Below, in pieces: positions 18,915-27,429 of a DNA stretch of 64,000 nt. The stretch is from Boothiomyces macroporosus. Its lineage: Eukaryota > Chytridiomycota > Chytridiomycetes > Rhizophydiales > Terramycetaceae. Location: the NCBI GenBank assembly GCA_027604185.1, contig JADGKB010000070.1, forward strand, positions 1-64,000. The letters run 5' to 3'. The translations under genes and the position numbers were made by a program. How positions within the stretch are numbered: the stretch's first letter is position 1; each line of letters opens with the position of its first letter. The notes below the pieces were generated by a model. The model ran no database searches, was not told the DNA's origin, and was given only the letters and a program-made list of their open reading frames with translations.

Positions 18915-19415
18915 ATGAAGAAACTCCCAAAAATCAAAGAGTCAATTCTGGACTATTTACAAGACCCAGAATACAAATACCTATACAATTTGATATCACC
19001 CAAAATCTACCAATTAGAGAATCTCAAGGAGCAACTGGATTATAAAACAATTAAACAGAAACCAAAGCCATTTACATTTTCAACAGATTTACAAGATATA
19101 GAAGACAGGATAAGGTATGAAATAGAGTTTTTCAATGGCGTTTTAGCACCAGAGATTGTTGAGCCGGCGAAAATAGATTTGTGGATTGGATCAGATTTGG
19201 AGCAAGAGTTTAATGACCTTTTAAAACCGCTAGAAATGCCATCAAATGATTCTAAACCTATTGCAGTGAATGAACTAAAACCGATTGATCTAAAACCAAT
19301 AAAGCCAATACTGGGTATCAAGGAAATTGAAACTTTACCAGCAATGAAACCAGTTATACCTAGTATCCCATTAAAAAATACTTTCAAAAGGCGATTTAAA
19401 ATACAAGGAATATAG
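18915..19415 (+). CDS. Uncharacterised protein, 166 residues
   Basis: I do not recognise this protein. It starts MKKLPKIKESILDYLQDPEY, has a helical, charged first half (LQDIEDRIRYEIEFF) and a low-complexity stretch rich in Pro, Ile and Lys (NELKPIDLKPIKPILGI) before a basic end. No membrane segment or signal peptide. The basic start and the convergent RbfA-like gene, plus the PPR gene beyond it, might suggest a mitochondrial role, but that is a guess. Its TAG is only one base from the stop of the convergent gene at 19417, so the two 3' UTRs must overlap. ATG 18915 follows a T-rich leader. Confidence 0.55.
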   Translation: MKKLPKIKESILDYLQDPEYKYLYNLISPKIYQLENLKEQLDYKTIKQKPKPFTFSTDLQDIEDRIRYEIEFFNGVLAPEIVEPAKIDLWIGSDLEQEFNDLLKPLEMPSNDSKPIAVNELKPIDLKPIKPILGIKEIETLPAMKPVIPSIPLKNTFKRRFKIQGI

Positions 19416-19416
19416 T

Positions 19417-20019
19417 CTATTTAATCTTTTCAAATATCGCATCCAGTTTTTTAATGTTATCGTGTTCAGCATCCCACCTGAAATGTATTTTGGGGGAGTA
19501 TTTGGTTGGCAAGTATCCGCCATTATACCCCTTTAATTGATCAGTCAAAATCTTTTGAATTACTGGTTCGTATTGCTCCAATATTTGTGTAATTGAATTG
19601 CGCTCTTTTAATTCTTCATTATACTCCAATTCATCAACTAACTTCCAGTACACATACAACTTTTTTTCATTAAGGGATAGCTGGGTTCTATTAATGTCCC
19701 ATTTCTGCTTGCCTAGTTGATTGTAGAGGTCGTTGATGACTTCATCCAGTAGTGTGACTATGCGCTTGATTTTCTTTCCTTGAGACTTGTGCTCTCTTGT
19801 ATCATACATCTTTGGTTCTTTGGATTTAATCCTTTGCAAATAATTCGGTTGCAACTCTTTTTTGAATTCTTTGGTTTCTCTAGAACTGAATAGCGGTTGG
19901 TATTGCCCAGGAATGAAATGTGTTTCGGTAATTGGTTTTGATTCAATTGGAAAGTCTGGTATTGTTACTTGCGCTTTTTTAGGTCGAAGTAAACGACCAA
20001 ATTCTCTGAACCTGTTCAT
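19417..20019 (-). CDS. RbfA-like mitochondrial ribosome-binding factor (tentative)
   Basis: 200 residues, no intron. A basic N-terminus (MNRFREFGRLLRPKKAQ) could be a mitochondrial presequence. From about residue 85 the pattern is RbfA-like: helix IKRIVTLLDEVINDLY, strand ending in SLNEKKLYVYWKL, a helix, a conserved-type PKIHFRWD strand, and a final helix IKKLDAIFEKIK. RbfA-type factors bind the small ribosomal subunit during late maturation. The match is by pattern only and rather weak, so treat the name as a hypothesis. Its start is 31 nt from the stop of the upstream PPR gene on the same strand, and both would serve mitochondrial gene expression. Confidence 0.45.
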   Translation of the reverse strand: MNRFREFGRLLRPKKAQVTIPDFPIESKPITETHFIPGQYQPLFSSRETKEFKKELQPNYLQRIKSKEPKMYDTREHKSQGKKIKRIVTLLDEVINDLYNQLGKQKWDINRTQLSLNEKKLYVYWKLVDELEYNEELKERNSITQILEQYEPVIQKILTDQLKGYNGGYLPTKYSPKIHFRWDAEHDNIKKLDAIFEKIK

Positions 20020-20049
20020 TTTTTTGAAAAAAAAAGTTTAAATTTCAAG

Positions 20050-21732
20050 CTATTTATTTCCAATTTCTTTCAGAATCTTTTCTTTGATTTCAAAATACTG
20101 GAATAAATCACAGTACCGCAAGATAATGCTGGTGAACCCACCATAATTGTCCGGATGAATATCGGCTTTCCATCCAAAGCATTTCCAAATCTTGTACAAA
20201 TGCTTATCTCTAATGGTAGGATTACCATATATATTTTGAACCTTGACTGCTCTCTTGTTATTCTGGCAATAGCTGGTAATCATTGCTAATAGCATTTGGT
20301 GTTCGAAATGTTTGGGTATGTAAAATAACGGTTTTGGAACATTTTCCAGCTGGTACTTTGTAGTTTGTGTAAGCACTTGGAAATTGTTCCAGTTTCTTTG
20401 CCAAGGCAAAAGGTGACTATTCCATTTCCTTGTCAAGCAATATTGATACAGGTTATTAAACCTAATCGAGATATTCATCTGTATCATTTTCACCATCAAT
20501 GATTTGACATCTTTTTGCATAAAGCAAAGAAATTTAAACATTTCATTGTAGATGAACGAGCTTGGTTTCTGGTTAGAGTGAAGCGTAAACAAACTCTGCA
20601 CGATTCTATTCAACCTTTGAATTTCTGGAATATCAAAAAGACTACTAGCTGTTGGTTGGCTGCCGTGCTTTAATTTATATTCTTTGATAATATGAAATAT
20701 TCGCTTGTTGATACCCATCATTATCAAGTTGATTACTTTAGGATCTATTTCATATTCATTTTCCAGCAAGAATTCCGTGAGATTAAGGTACTCTGTTTCA
20801 TTCATGATCAAATACTGAACCATCATACTATAAATACTAGAATTCGGTTCAATGTTCATTTGACGCATTTTCTCCAAATAGAACGTAAAGTCGTCTTTTT
20901 TCATTTGCTGGTACAATGACAAGTATCGTTCAAGAATTATTTGAAATGTTTGGACATCTGGTTTCATTTCCTTTATAATACTTGGTATATCATCCGTTTC
21001 AGTGTAATCCAGCAAGATATTGTACATTTTGGTTGATGGATTGGATTTCAAGAATTCATATCCCTTTTTAGTATCTACTCTGGCAATAATTCGCAAAACT
21101 GTTTCATGAAGATTATCTAATGAACTGGAACCATAGATTGATTGCAGATTCTGATACTCTGAAAGAACGTATGGGATCACTTGGTCATCGTTTAATTTAG
21201 CAACTCGAACTTGCAAATATAATAATTCGGTTTCCAAATCCTTATTTTCTACCAACGAATACATGTATCCCGCCTTTTCCAAATCATTCATACCAAGGAA
21301 TGCTTTAATGATGGAATTGTATAGTGCTGTTGTTTTGGATTCAATTTTCCTCAAAAATTCTAGTACTGATGGTAAATCTAATTCACCAGCAAATACACGT
21401 ATCATCTGTGAATGTATTTCATCGTCAGGTTTGTGGTTAATAAGCAGTAGCTTGGAGTAGAGTAATTTTGCAGTGTTTACGTCTTTTCTTTCTATGCAAG
21501 CATCCAAGATTTGTTTGTACAACGAAAGCGAAGGTCTTTTTAGTTCGACAAGTGAATTGTAGTGATTAATCAGCTTTACAAGATTTCTAGAATTCAGAGT
21601 GTCTATTGAATGCTCTGTCGGGGTGCTGTTGGTGTAACTGGTTTTAGGCGGTGAAATATTGCAAGTGAATTTCTCGATATCTGTCTGTATCAGTCTCTTT
21701 AGAAATCGAAATTTCAAGTTTCCCAATTTCAT
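20050..21732 (-). CDS. Mitochondrial pentatricopeptide repeat (PPR) protein
   Basis: 560 residues, no intron. A basic N-terminus (MKLGNLKFRFLKRLIQ) suits mitochondrial import. Helical-hairpin repeats of about 35 residues follow, e.g. LYKQILDACIERKDVNTAKL, then KPDDEIHSQMIRVFAGELD, LYNSIIKAFLGMNDLEKAGY and IEPNSSIYSMMVQYLIMNE. PPR proteins bind organelle RNA and act in its processing, stability or translation; the target cannot be told. The start codon is only 12 nt from the start of the divergent WW gene, and the next Met is more than 100 residues in, so this start is firm. The intervening DNA is just T5A7. Confidence 0.85.
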   Translation of the reverse strand: MKLGNLKFRFLKRLIQTDIEKFTCNISPPKTSYTNSTPTEHSIDTLNSRNLVKLINHYNSLVELKRPSLSLYKQILDACIERKDVNTAKLLYSKLLLINHKPDDEIHSQMIRVFAGELDLPSVLEFLRKIESKTTALYNSIIKAFLGMNDLEKAGYMYSLVENKDLETELLYLQVRVAKLNDDQVIPYVLSEYQNLQSIYGSSSLDNLHETVLRIIARVDTKKGYEFLKSNPSTKMYNILLDYTETDDIPSIIKEMKPDVQTFQIILERYLSLYQQMKKDDFTFYLEKMRQMNIEPNSSIYSMMVQYLIMNETEYLNLTEFLLENEYEIDPKVINLIMMGINKRIFHIIKEYKLKHGSQPTASSLFDIPEIQRLNRIVQSLFTLHSNQKPSSFIYNEMFKFLCFMQKDVKSLMVKMIQMNISIRFNNLYQYCLTRKWNSHLLPWQRNWNNFQVLTQTTKYQLENVPKPLFYIPKHFEHQMLLAMITSYCQNNKRAVKVQNIYGNPTIRDKHLYKIWKCFGWKADIHPDNYGGFTSIILRYCDLFQYFEIKEKILKEIGNK

Positions 21733-21744
21733 TTTTTAAAAAAA

Positions 21745-22282
21745 ATGTCTGAATGGCAATCGATATGGGACAAGGAAGCCAAAGCTTATTACTTTTGGAA
21801 CCCCAAAACAAACGAAACGACATGGGACAATCCATTGAAGAAGGAAGCTGAAGACAAGGAGGAAAAGAAGGAAGCAGCAGAGAAAGCGGCAGATCAAAAG
21901 GAGGAAAAGAAAACCGATGAGGATTATTACTCTTCAAAGGAATACTATGACTGGTATATGGAGAATATGGCTCAGATGCAGTCAGTTCAAGCTACAGCTT
22001 CGTTTTCAAAAAAGCAAACAAACTATGCAGAGCTAGCAATGAACCCAAGGTAACCATTAATTAACAAGATACGATACGGCCAGTCAAGCACAGCATTCGA
22101 ATGCGATGAAGCAAATGAGCTTTTTTTTTGATGTAGAGAAATATCAAAGAGATATGGCGTTGGAAAGGGCGAAACCAAAGGAGAAGATTCAATATACAAA
22201 GAAACAAATTGAAGCATTTAAAAAGAAGAGAAAGGAAAAGAAAATACAGTCTTTGATACAGCGAATGGGGCCGGATATTTAA
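21745..22282 (+). CDS. WW-domain protein, probably nuclear
   Basis: 172 residues from exons 21745-22049 and 22069-22282 around a 19-nt intron (22050-22068). A WW domain occupies the very N-terminus: W4 and W8, the aromatic block AYYFWN and the second signature in TTWDNPL, a fold that binds proline-rich ligands. Then come a highly charged Glu/Lys helix, DYYSSKEYYDWY, and a basic C-terminal helix (YTKKQIEAFKKKRKEKKIQ) after FFFDVEKYQ. The composition suits a nuclear RNA-processing factor, but I cannot name an ortholog. The WW domain begins at once after the Met, so the start is secure despite lying 12 nt from the divergent PPR gene. Confidence 0.8.
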
Positions 22283-22516
22283 TAAATGTAATTTGAAGTG
22301 ACAATCCTGATGTAGGTTTTTATAGTGTGAAAATCTCTAGGGCACTATTGCTGCCACTACGTAGATCTAAGCGAGGGAAAATCGGTCCATCAAAGTATAA
22401 TCCACCACTTTAGCGGATACACGCATTTAGCACTGTGTAATATCTTCCAAATTATTACAGACACTACATATTTTGACAGCGCTAATGAAAGTAAATATTT
22501 TACAATTCGTATTTTA

Positions 22517-23215
22517 TTACGGTTTAAAATCAATTCCACATTCCAAATTTGCAGGAAGTGAGACATCAATTTTTCTTGGGTAAGCTAGCCCCAGCTTGTT
22601 CATGAAATCAATGAAATCTACTTTGGATTTAGTAAACCTTGGATTTACTTTCTTTTCTTCTCCAACACTAGAAGAAGTGAACCCTCTGTAATCGTGTCCT
22701 GGATAGATTACTGTGTCTTCTGGAAGAGTAAAGATCTTTTGCCATACCCCATCATACAATCTACCAGAGTCGCCTTGTTGGAAATCTGTTCTTCCACAAC
22801 CCCTGATTAAAATTGTGTCGCCAGTGAATAATAGTCCTTCTTTTTCCAAGTAGAAGCACATACAGCCATCAGTGTGACCAGGGGTAGCAATACATTTAAA
22901 TTCCAAGTCACCAACGTGGATCTTGTCTCCTTCAAGCAAGTGAATATCAGCCTTGGCGCCGCTAGCTTTAGCAATCATGGATTTAACATGAGGCAAACGA
23001 GATTTAATCAAACCAGTGGAAGTTACGTGGTCAGCATGACAGTGAGTGTTGATGGCGTATTTGAGTTGAAGACCCAGTTCATTAATAAGTTTCAAATCCC
23101 TATCTGCTTGTTCAAAGACGGGATCAATCAAGATCGCTTCCTTGTTTGAACCTAGCAAGTAAGTGTAAGTCGAAGTTTCTGCATCGTATAATTGACGGAA
23201 GAGGAATTTAGTCAT
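22517..23215 (-). CDS. ETHE1: Persulfide dioxygenase, ETHE1 family (copy 1)
   Basis: 232 residues, metallo-beta-lactamase fold. It oxidises glutathione persulfide to sulfite in hydrogen sulfide breakdown. Iron site: [10 protein letters not shown] (HxHxDH), the His of PGHTDGCMC, and the Asp and His of [21 protein letters not shown] and YPGHDYRG. The [12 protein letters not shown] block separates ETHE1 from glyoxalase II. It starts at 23215; an in-frame TAG four codons upstream rules out a longer N-terminus, so no mitochondrial presequence is visible. No intron. Long stretches are identical in DNA to copy 2, about 900 nt away (for example about 22733-22799 and 22876-22957). Confidence 0.93.
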   Translation of the reverse strand: MTKFLFRQLYDAETSTYTYLLGSNKEAILIDPVFEQADRDLKLINELGLQLKYAINTHCHADHVTSTGLIKSRLPHVKSMIAKASGAKADIHLLEGDKIHVGDLEFKCIATPGHTDGCMCFYLEKEGLLFTGDTILIRGCGRTDFQQGDSGRLYDGVWQKIFTLPEDTVIYPGHDYRGFTSSSVGEEKKVNPRFTKSKVDFIDFMNKLGLAYPRKIDVSLPANLECGIDFKP

Positions 23216-23415
23216 TTCTGTGCGCTATTTAGGGATAGCAAAGGTGGACTATTTATAGGTGCTGCGTAATTTCCACTCATGATGAATAACGCAAAGCGGA
23301 AAAATAGCGCCAGGAATTTCAAAATTTTGATACAAGGGATGTTAATGCAAATTAAAATTGCCACGTTTAGAATGAATGATTAATAGTTCAAATAGGGTAA
23401 TTTAATAGATTGAAC

Positions 23416-24117
23416 CTATTGCGGTTTATAATCAATACCGCATTCCAAATTTGCAGGAAGTGAGACATCAATTTTTTTTGGATAAGCCAATCCCAAATTC
23501 TTCATAAAATCGATAAACTCTTGCTTAGATTTGGTGAAGCGAGGATTCAATTTCTTTTCTTCTCCAACAGTAGAGGACGTGTTTCCTTTGTAGTCGTGAG
23601 CTGGATAGATAATTGTTTCTTCAGGAAGGGTAAAGATCTTTTGCCATACCCCATCATACAATCTACCAGAGTCGCCTTGTTGGAAATCTGTTCTTCCACA
23701 GCCTCTGATAAGAATGGCGTCTCCAGTAAACAACACGCCTTCTTTTTCCAAGTAAAAGCACATACAGCCGTTCGTATGACCAGGGGTAGCAATACATTTA
23801 AATTCCAAGTCACCAACGTGGATCTTGTCTCCTTCAAGCAAGTGAATATCAGCCTTGGCTCCACTAACTTTTGCAATCATTGATTTAACATGAGGCAAAC
23901 GAGATTTAATCAAACCAGTAGAAGTTACGTGGTCAGCATGACAGTGAGTGTTGATTGCGTATTTGAGTTGAAGACCCAGTTCATTGACCAACTTCAAATC
24001 TCGGTCGGCTTGTTCAAAAACAGGATCAATCAAGATTGCTTCCTTGTTTGAACCTAGCAAGTAAGTGTAGGTTGATGATTCCGCATCGAATAATTGACGA
24101 AAGATTATTTTAGACAT
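23416..24117 (-). CDS. ETHE1: Persulfide dioxygenase, ETHE1 family (copy 2)
   Basis: Tandem duplicate of copy 1 with all metal ligands kept ([46 protein letters not shown]). The paralog-matching start is ATG 24117 ([10 protein letters not shown]). The frame stays open upstream to another ATG at 24177 and would add 20 residues, [20 protein letters not shown], which are basic, hydroxylated and free of acidic residues, as in a mitochondrial presequence. The longer form may therefore be the mitochondrial one and copy 1 cytosolic. ETHE1 is mitochondrial in animals and plants. No intron. Confidence 0.93.
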   Translation of the reverse strand: MSKIIFRQLFDAESSTYTYLLGSNKEAILIDPVFEQADRDLKLVNELGLQLKYAINTHCHADHVTSTGLIKSRLPHVKSMIAKVSGAKADIHLLEGDKIHVGDLEFKCIATPGHTNGCMCFYLEKEGVLFTGDAILIRGCGRTDFQQGDSGRLYDGVWQKIFTLPEETIIYPAHDYKGNTSSTVGEEKKLNPRFTKSKQEFIDFMKNLGLAYPKKIDVSLPANLECGIDYKPQ

Positions 24118-24353
24118 TCTGTTAAGGGACATTGAGATTGCGGTTTTGACGCAAAAAACTTTTGGCGAATACTTCACTTTTGAACAGTTTAAAACGCCAG
24201 AATAATACCGAATTAAGCGATACTAGAATTATTGCCGCGTTGCACGTATTAGATGAGATAGCGTTGTTCCCTCATTTGAGTTTATGTTCTTGCGTTACGT
24301 GTTCCTGCGACTACGGAATATATTATTGAAACTGGTTGATTGGATAGATTTTA

Positions 24354-25059
24354 TTACCACCACCAGAAGCGAATATAGAATACCAAAGTCACTACAGACA
24401 GCACAATGATGGGTGGCCCGTATTTCTGGTACAATGCCTGCCAGTTCAATGTCTTTGTATCTTGCAAATATTTCTTTGATTCAAAAGACAGGTTTTGAGA
24501 GTTTTGCGACATGCCTAGATTAGTAAAGATTACGGTCAAGCGTCTCTCCTCTTCCAAGGACCTCTTGAATATTCTTGGTCATTATCCTTGTAACGTCATT
24601 CAAATCTTCATTCAGCTTGTTCAAATTCTGTTGTGAGCGGCTGTCCTTGTACTGCTTTTTGGTTTTCTGAATGAAATTATCTTGTTAACTGGAAAATACC
24701 AAACTTGACGAATGCGTATGGTCTCGCTACTCTCTGCATTTCTTGTCCGTACTGCGAATGGAATTCTTTTTGAAGTTCTTCCAAGTAACCAAACGCTAAT
24801 TTCTTTGGGTATGATCGTTCACATAAACACAAGTAACATACACCGTATTCTATCAAGTAGCTAGCATTAATAAGTAGTACTGAAATACGAATTGGTTTGA
24901 ATCAATTGAACATCGCTGCTCAGAATTCGATGATAGTTTTTTAAACAATTGTCTCGCTTGGTTCTTGTATTCTGTTAAATCCTGAGTCTCTTCGTCATCC
25001 ATGCTCGCTGCAAGTGGCAGTCCATCCGCAACTCTGGCAATAATTGTTGATTTCACCAT
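24354..25059 (-). CDS. SEC22: SEC22-type R-SNARE of ER-Golgi traffic
   Basis: 215 residues from four exons (24881-25059, 24700-24860, 24534-24680, 24354-24514) with introns of 20, 19 and 19 nt. The longin domain opens with [19 protein letters not shown], a near-invariant SEC22 signature, and continues through [12 protein letters not shown] and LAFGYLEEL. The SNARE helix spans roughly residues 130-190 with the central R in [13 protein letters not shown]-terminal membrane anchor ends FYIRFWWW. It drives fusion of vesicles between ER and Golgi. Splicing is essential: the unspliced frame stops soon after the first donor. It is divergent from the gene at 25095 with 35 nt between starts. Confidence 0.95.
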
Positions 25060-25094
25060 GTGATTATTTTTAGTGAAAAATTGTAACGTGGAAG

Positions 25095-25556
25095 ATGGAC
25101 TTGTTTGTTCCTGATAAATACAGCCAGCATACCGAAGATTTGTTTAGCTCTACTGATTTATTTGACACTGCTGATACTGATAATGGGGATTTCTCTCTTG
25201 ATTGCCCAAAGGATGTCTTTCAAGATTATTCGCAATACCTCACCAACACTATACCTGCTGTTCAAACATACTATAGCAATATCAAAATTCAAGATCAATC
25301 CGAAGCAGGTGAAATGGGTGTGGACAACGAATTGAATTTGGTTTACAAATCAGACGATAGGTATTTGCTCTTCCCAAAGCAAGATGTTACAGAAATCAAA
25401 ATCAAGGACTTGGATATGGTTTATTTCAATTTGTATTTGGGCGAATCGTTTGTCACTTTTGAATTCAGCGATTTGGATCAAGCGAAAGCAATCAAACGGT
25501 TCTTTGTTGACGATGAAGTAACTTTGAAGGAACTGCCAACAGGTAACTGGATTTAA
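25095..25556 (+). CDS. Uncharacterised acidic protein, 153 residues
   Basis: No family recognised. The first 60 residues are acidic and aromatic (FVPDKYSQHTEDLFSSTDLF), resembling a disordered or activation-type segment. The second half looks folded: NLVYKSDDRYLLFPKQDV, then EIKIKDLDMVYFNLYLG and FVTFEFSDLDQAKAIKRFF, a strand-strand-helix pattern as in small PH- or ubiquitin-like folds. No intron, signal peptide or membrane segment. It is 35 nt from the divergent SEC22 start and is followed 41 nt downstream by the RING gene on the same strand. I considered joining it to the RING gene, but its own stop and the downstream ATG make separate genes simpler. Confidence 0.55.
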   Translation: MDLFVPDKYSQHTEDLFSSTDLFDTADTDNGDFSLDCPKDVFQDYSQYLTNTIPAVQTYYSNIKIQDQSEAGEMGVDNELNLVYKSDDRYLLFPKQDVTEIKIKDLDMVYFNLYLGESFVTFEFSDLDQAKAIKRFFVDDEVTLKELPTGNWI

Positions 25557-25597
25557 ACCAAGGTGAAAGCGAACGTAAAGATGAAAGTAGCCTAGAG

Positions 25598-25995
25598 ATG
25601 GCAAATGATAATTCTAATAACGTGGATTCAGAAAACACTCAAGTAAATCAAGAGTCGGAAAACAGTCAAGTATTGGAAATCGATATCAATGAGCTAAGCG
25701 AGGACCTTGCAGCTCTATTAAAAAGTCCGATATCTGGACAGCATACTTCTAAAATTAATCAAGCATTCAAAGAAAAACAGGAGGCAATCTATCGAGCAAA
25801 TGAAATTTACTTGGAAACAATTAGATCTATCCTTGCTAAGCCATGCTCATTGTGCTTTGACGAAAATGCTACCAAACGTAACTCTTCCTTGACCTAGGAA
25901 TCAACCCTTGCAATCATGAATTATGCGGCAGTTGCAGCGATAGAATAGGATCGGTTTGCCCTTGGTGCAGAGCTGGTATCATTGAAATAATATAA
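25598..25995 (+). CDS. Small RING-finger protein (candidate E3 ubiquitin ligase)
   Basis: 125 residues, exons 25598-25877 and 25898-25995 with a 20-nt intron (25878-25897). Only after splicing does a C-terminal C3HC4 RING appear: CSLC, then CNHELCGSCSDR, then CPWC. The intron splits the RING between the first cysteine pair and the Cys-Asn-His segment, so the unspliced frame would lose zinc binding. The N-terminal 80 residues are acidic and helical (EIDINELSEDLAALLK; INQAFKEKQEAIYRANEI). Similar RINGs recruit E2 enzymes for ubiquitin transfer. No membrane segment. The substrate is unknown. Confidence 0.8.
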
Positions 25996-26117
25996 TCATG
26001 TTTGTAATTTGGGTCTGATGCAACTGAACCCAGTCACTCCTTCATCTCTTGTTTTACTATTTCACCCCTTTTACACGTGATTTGTAGTATATAAACTAGA
26101 AATAATCGTTAGCGCCA

Positions 26118-26469
26118 ATGCTCAGGAACGCACAAGTTGATTACTTCAGACATGAATTTACCATGGTTGACTTGCATCAAACATGGAAACAAGCAACTAA
26201 ATCGAGAATTTCCACAAGCGACCTCCAGACCTCAAGGTAATCTCTTGCTAATAAGACTTGAGAATTTCACTTGGAGAAAGTTTTTCCAAAATCATTTTCA
26301 TCTAGACAAGATATTGGTAAAGCATGATGATGAAAATTACTTGTTTGGGCCAGTAGTATGTGAACCTATAATGAGAAGGAATAGCTCTGCCACTTTAGAA
26401 AGGCTGCCAAGTGATACCTTGTTGAAGCGAACCAAAAAATGCCTTTGCTTATCTCAGCTCCTAAAGTAA
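26118..26469 (+). CDS. Short GATA_AreA-type domain protein without zinc finger
   Basis: 110 residues, exons 26118-26236 and 26256-26469 with a 19-nt intron (26237-26255). The joined frame contains VDLHQTWKQATKSR, then SRLENFTWRKFFQ, matching the short fungal GATA-like domain (formerly DUF1752) found near the N-terminus of AreA/nitrogen regulators, whose core is L/W-K..., R-L-E-N-x-S-W-R. No Cys4 GATA zinc finger follows, and the protein ends 55 residues later. The intron falls inside the RLEN motif, so it is easily missed. An E-box-like CACGTG lies at 26074-26079, 39 nt upstream of the ATG. It may be a regulatory subunit of a nitrogen-control circuit; this is inference. Confidence 0.6.
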
Positions 26470-26703
26470 ACATTTTCATAACTTGGGAGTAATCGCATTA
26501 GTTTTGTCGCAATAAATACCTGCCAATATCTCATTCGCGTGTGAGGTTGTTTCTACTGTTTTCTCGATGCTGGGTAGTCGCTACCGTTCACTAGTTTTTG
26601 ATGGTAAATTACGCACGATGATTCATTGTTCATCCATGATTCGAAACAATGGCAAAGAAATATAAATAGGAAGAAATATGAGTAATGGAATCAATTCCTG
26701 GAA

Positions 26704-27411
26704 ATGCTTGAAATTTCAAATCAATGGGTAGTTGTATCTGGTGATGGATATATTGCCGACAAGGAGCCGAGATCTGGTAAACTTGACTATGCCAACTCCT
26801 ACCTCAACTTTGACAATATCTCACTTAAGCATTTGGAATCAATCACTCAAATTAAAACAACAAACATGTTTTGGGATATTGACGCTTTATTAGATAGCTC
26901 TGTCACTCTTCCTGCTGACTTTATCTCTGGTCTACAAACCCAACCCAAAAATAGCAACACATTGATCGACTATTACGTTGACTGGCTGCTCAAAGAACCT
27001 TCTTTCAACAAACTGCAAGTCAAATGTAATTTACCACTTGCATTTCATTCAAAATCAAACTCCATCAGCTGTCAAGTACAAGGTGTAATCGATCGAGTCA
27101 TATCATCCAGAATCTCTGTATTGGATATTCCGATACTCATAGTAACAGCAAACAAAAATGACCCGATTAAATCGTTTTCAAAGTTACTTTCGATGGCTGC
27201 AGTGCTACACAAAGAACGTAAAAACAAACAGATATATTCAAACATGTATGGCGTTTATGCCGATGGTGAGCGGTGGCGATTTATAATGGTGGACGAAAAT
27301 TCTAATATTTGGAAGAGTAAAACGTTTACTGGGTTCATTGATGAGCTAGTGAAAGATGATTTGGAGAGAATATACCAGCTGCTTTACTTTATCTTGAAAG
27401 CTGCAAAATAA
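26704..27411 (+). CDS. Uncharacterised protein with a possible PD-(D/E)XK-like fold
   Basis: 235 residues, no intron. The N-terminal third is unfamiliar. From about residue 115 the order QVQGVIDRVI, ISVLDIPILIVTANKND, a helix SFSKLLSMAAVLHKE, then YGVYADGERWRFIMVD resembles the core of PD-(D/E)XK endonuclease-like domains common in fungal lineage-specific proteins (strand, strand with E-x-K, helix, strand with W-x-F). The usual E-x-K is not present (ILIVTANK instead), so if the fold is right the catalytic site is degenerate. It is convergent with the bZIP gene, 18 nt from stop to stop. I cannot assign a role. Confidence 0.55.
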   Translation: MLEISNQWVVVSGDGYIADKEPRSGKLDYANSYLNFDNISLKHLESITQIKTTNMFWDIDALLDSSVTLPADFISGLQTQPKNSNTLIDYYVDWLLKEPSFNKLQVKCNLPLAFHSKSNSISCQVQGVIDRVISSRISVLDIPILIVTANKNDPIKSFSKLLSMAAVLHKERKNKQIYSNMYGVYADGERWRFIMVDENSNIWKSKTFTGFIDELVKDDLERIYQLLYFILKAAK

Positions 27412-27429
27412 AGTTGTTGAAAATTAAAT

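Noticed and set aside
22283..22516. Possible tRNA or small RNA gene
   Set aside because: No cloverleaf, B box or box C/D pair that I could fold by eye.
25095..25995. One gene joining the acidic protein to the RING protein
   Set aside because: The first frame has its own stop, the second its own ATG after 41 nt, and no good GT...AG pair bridges them.
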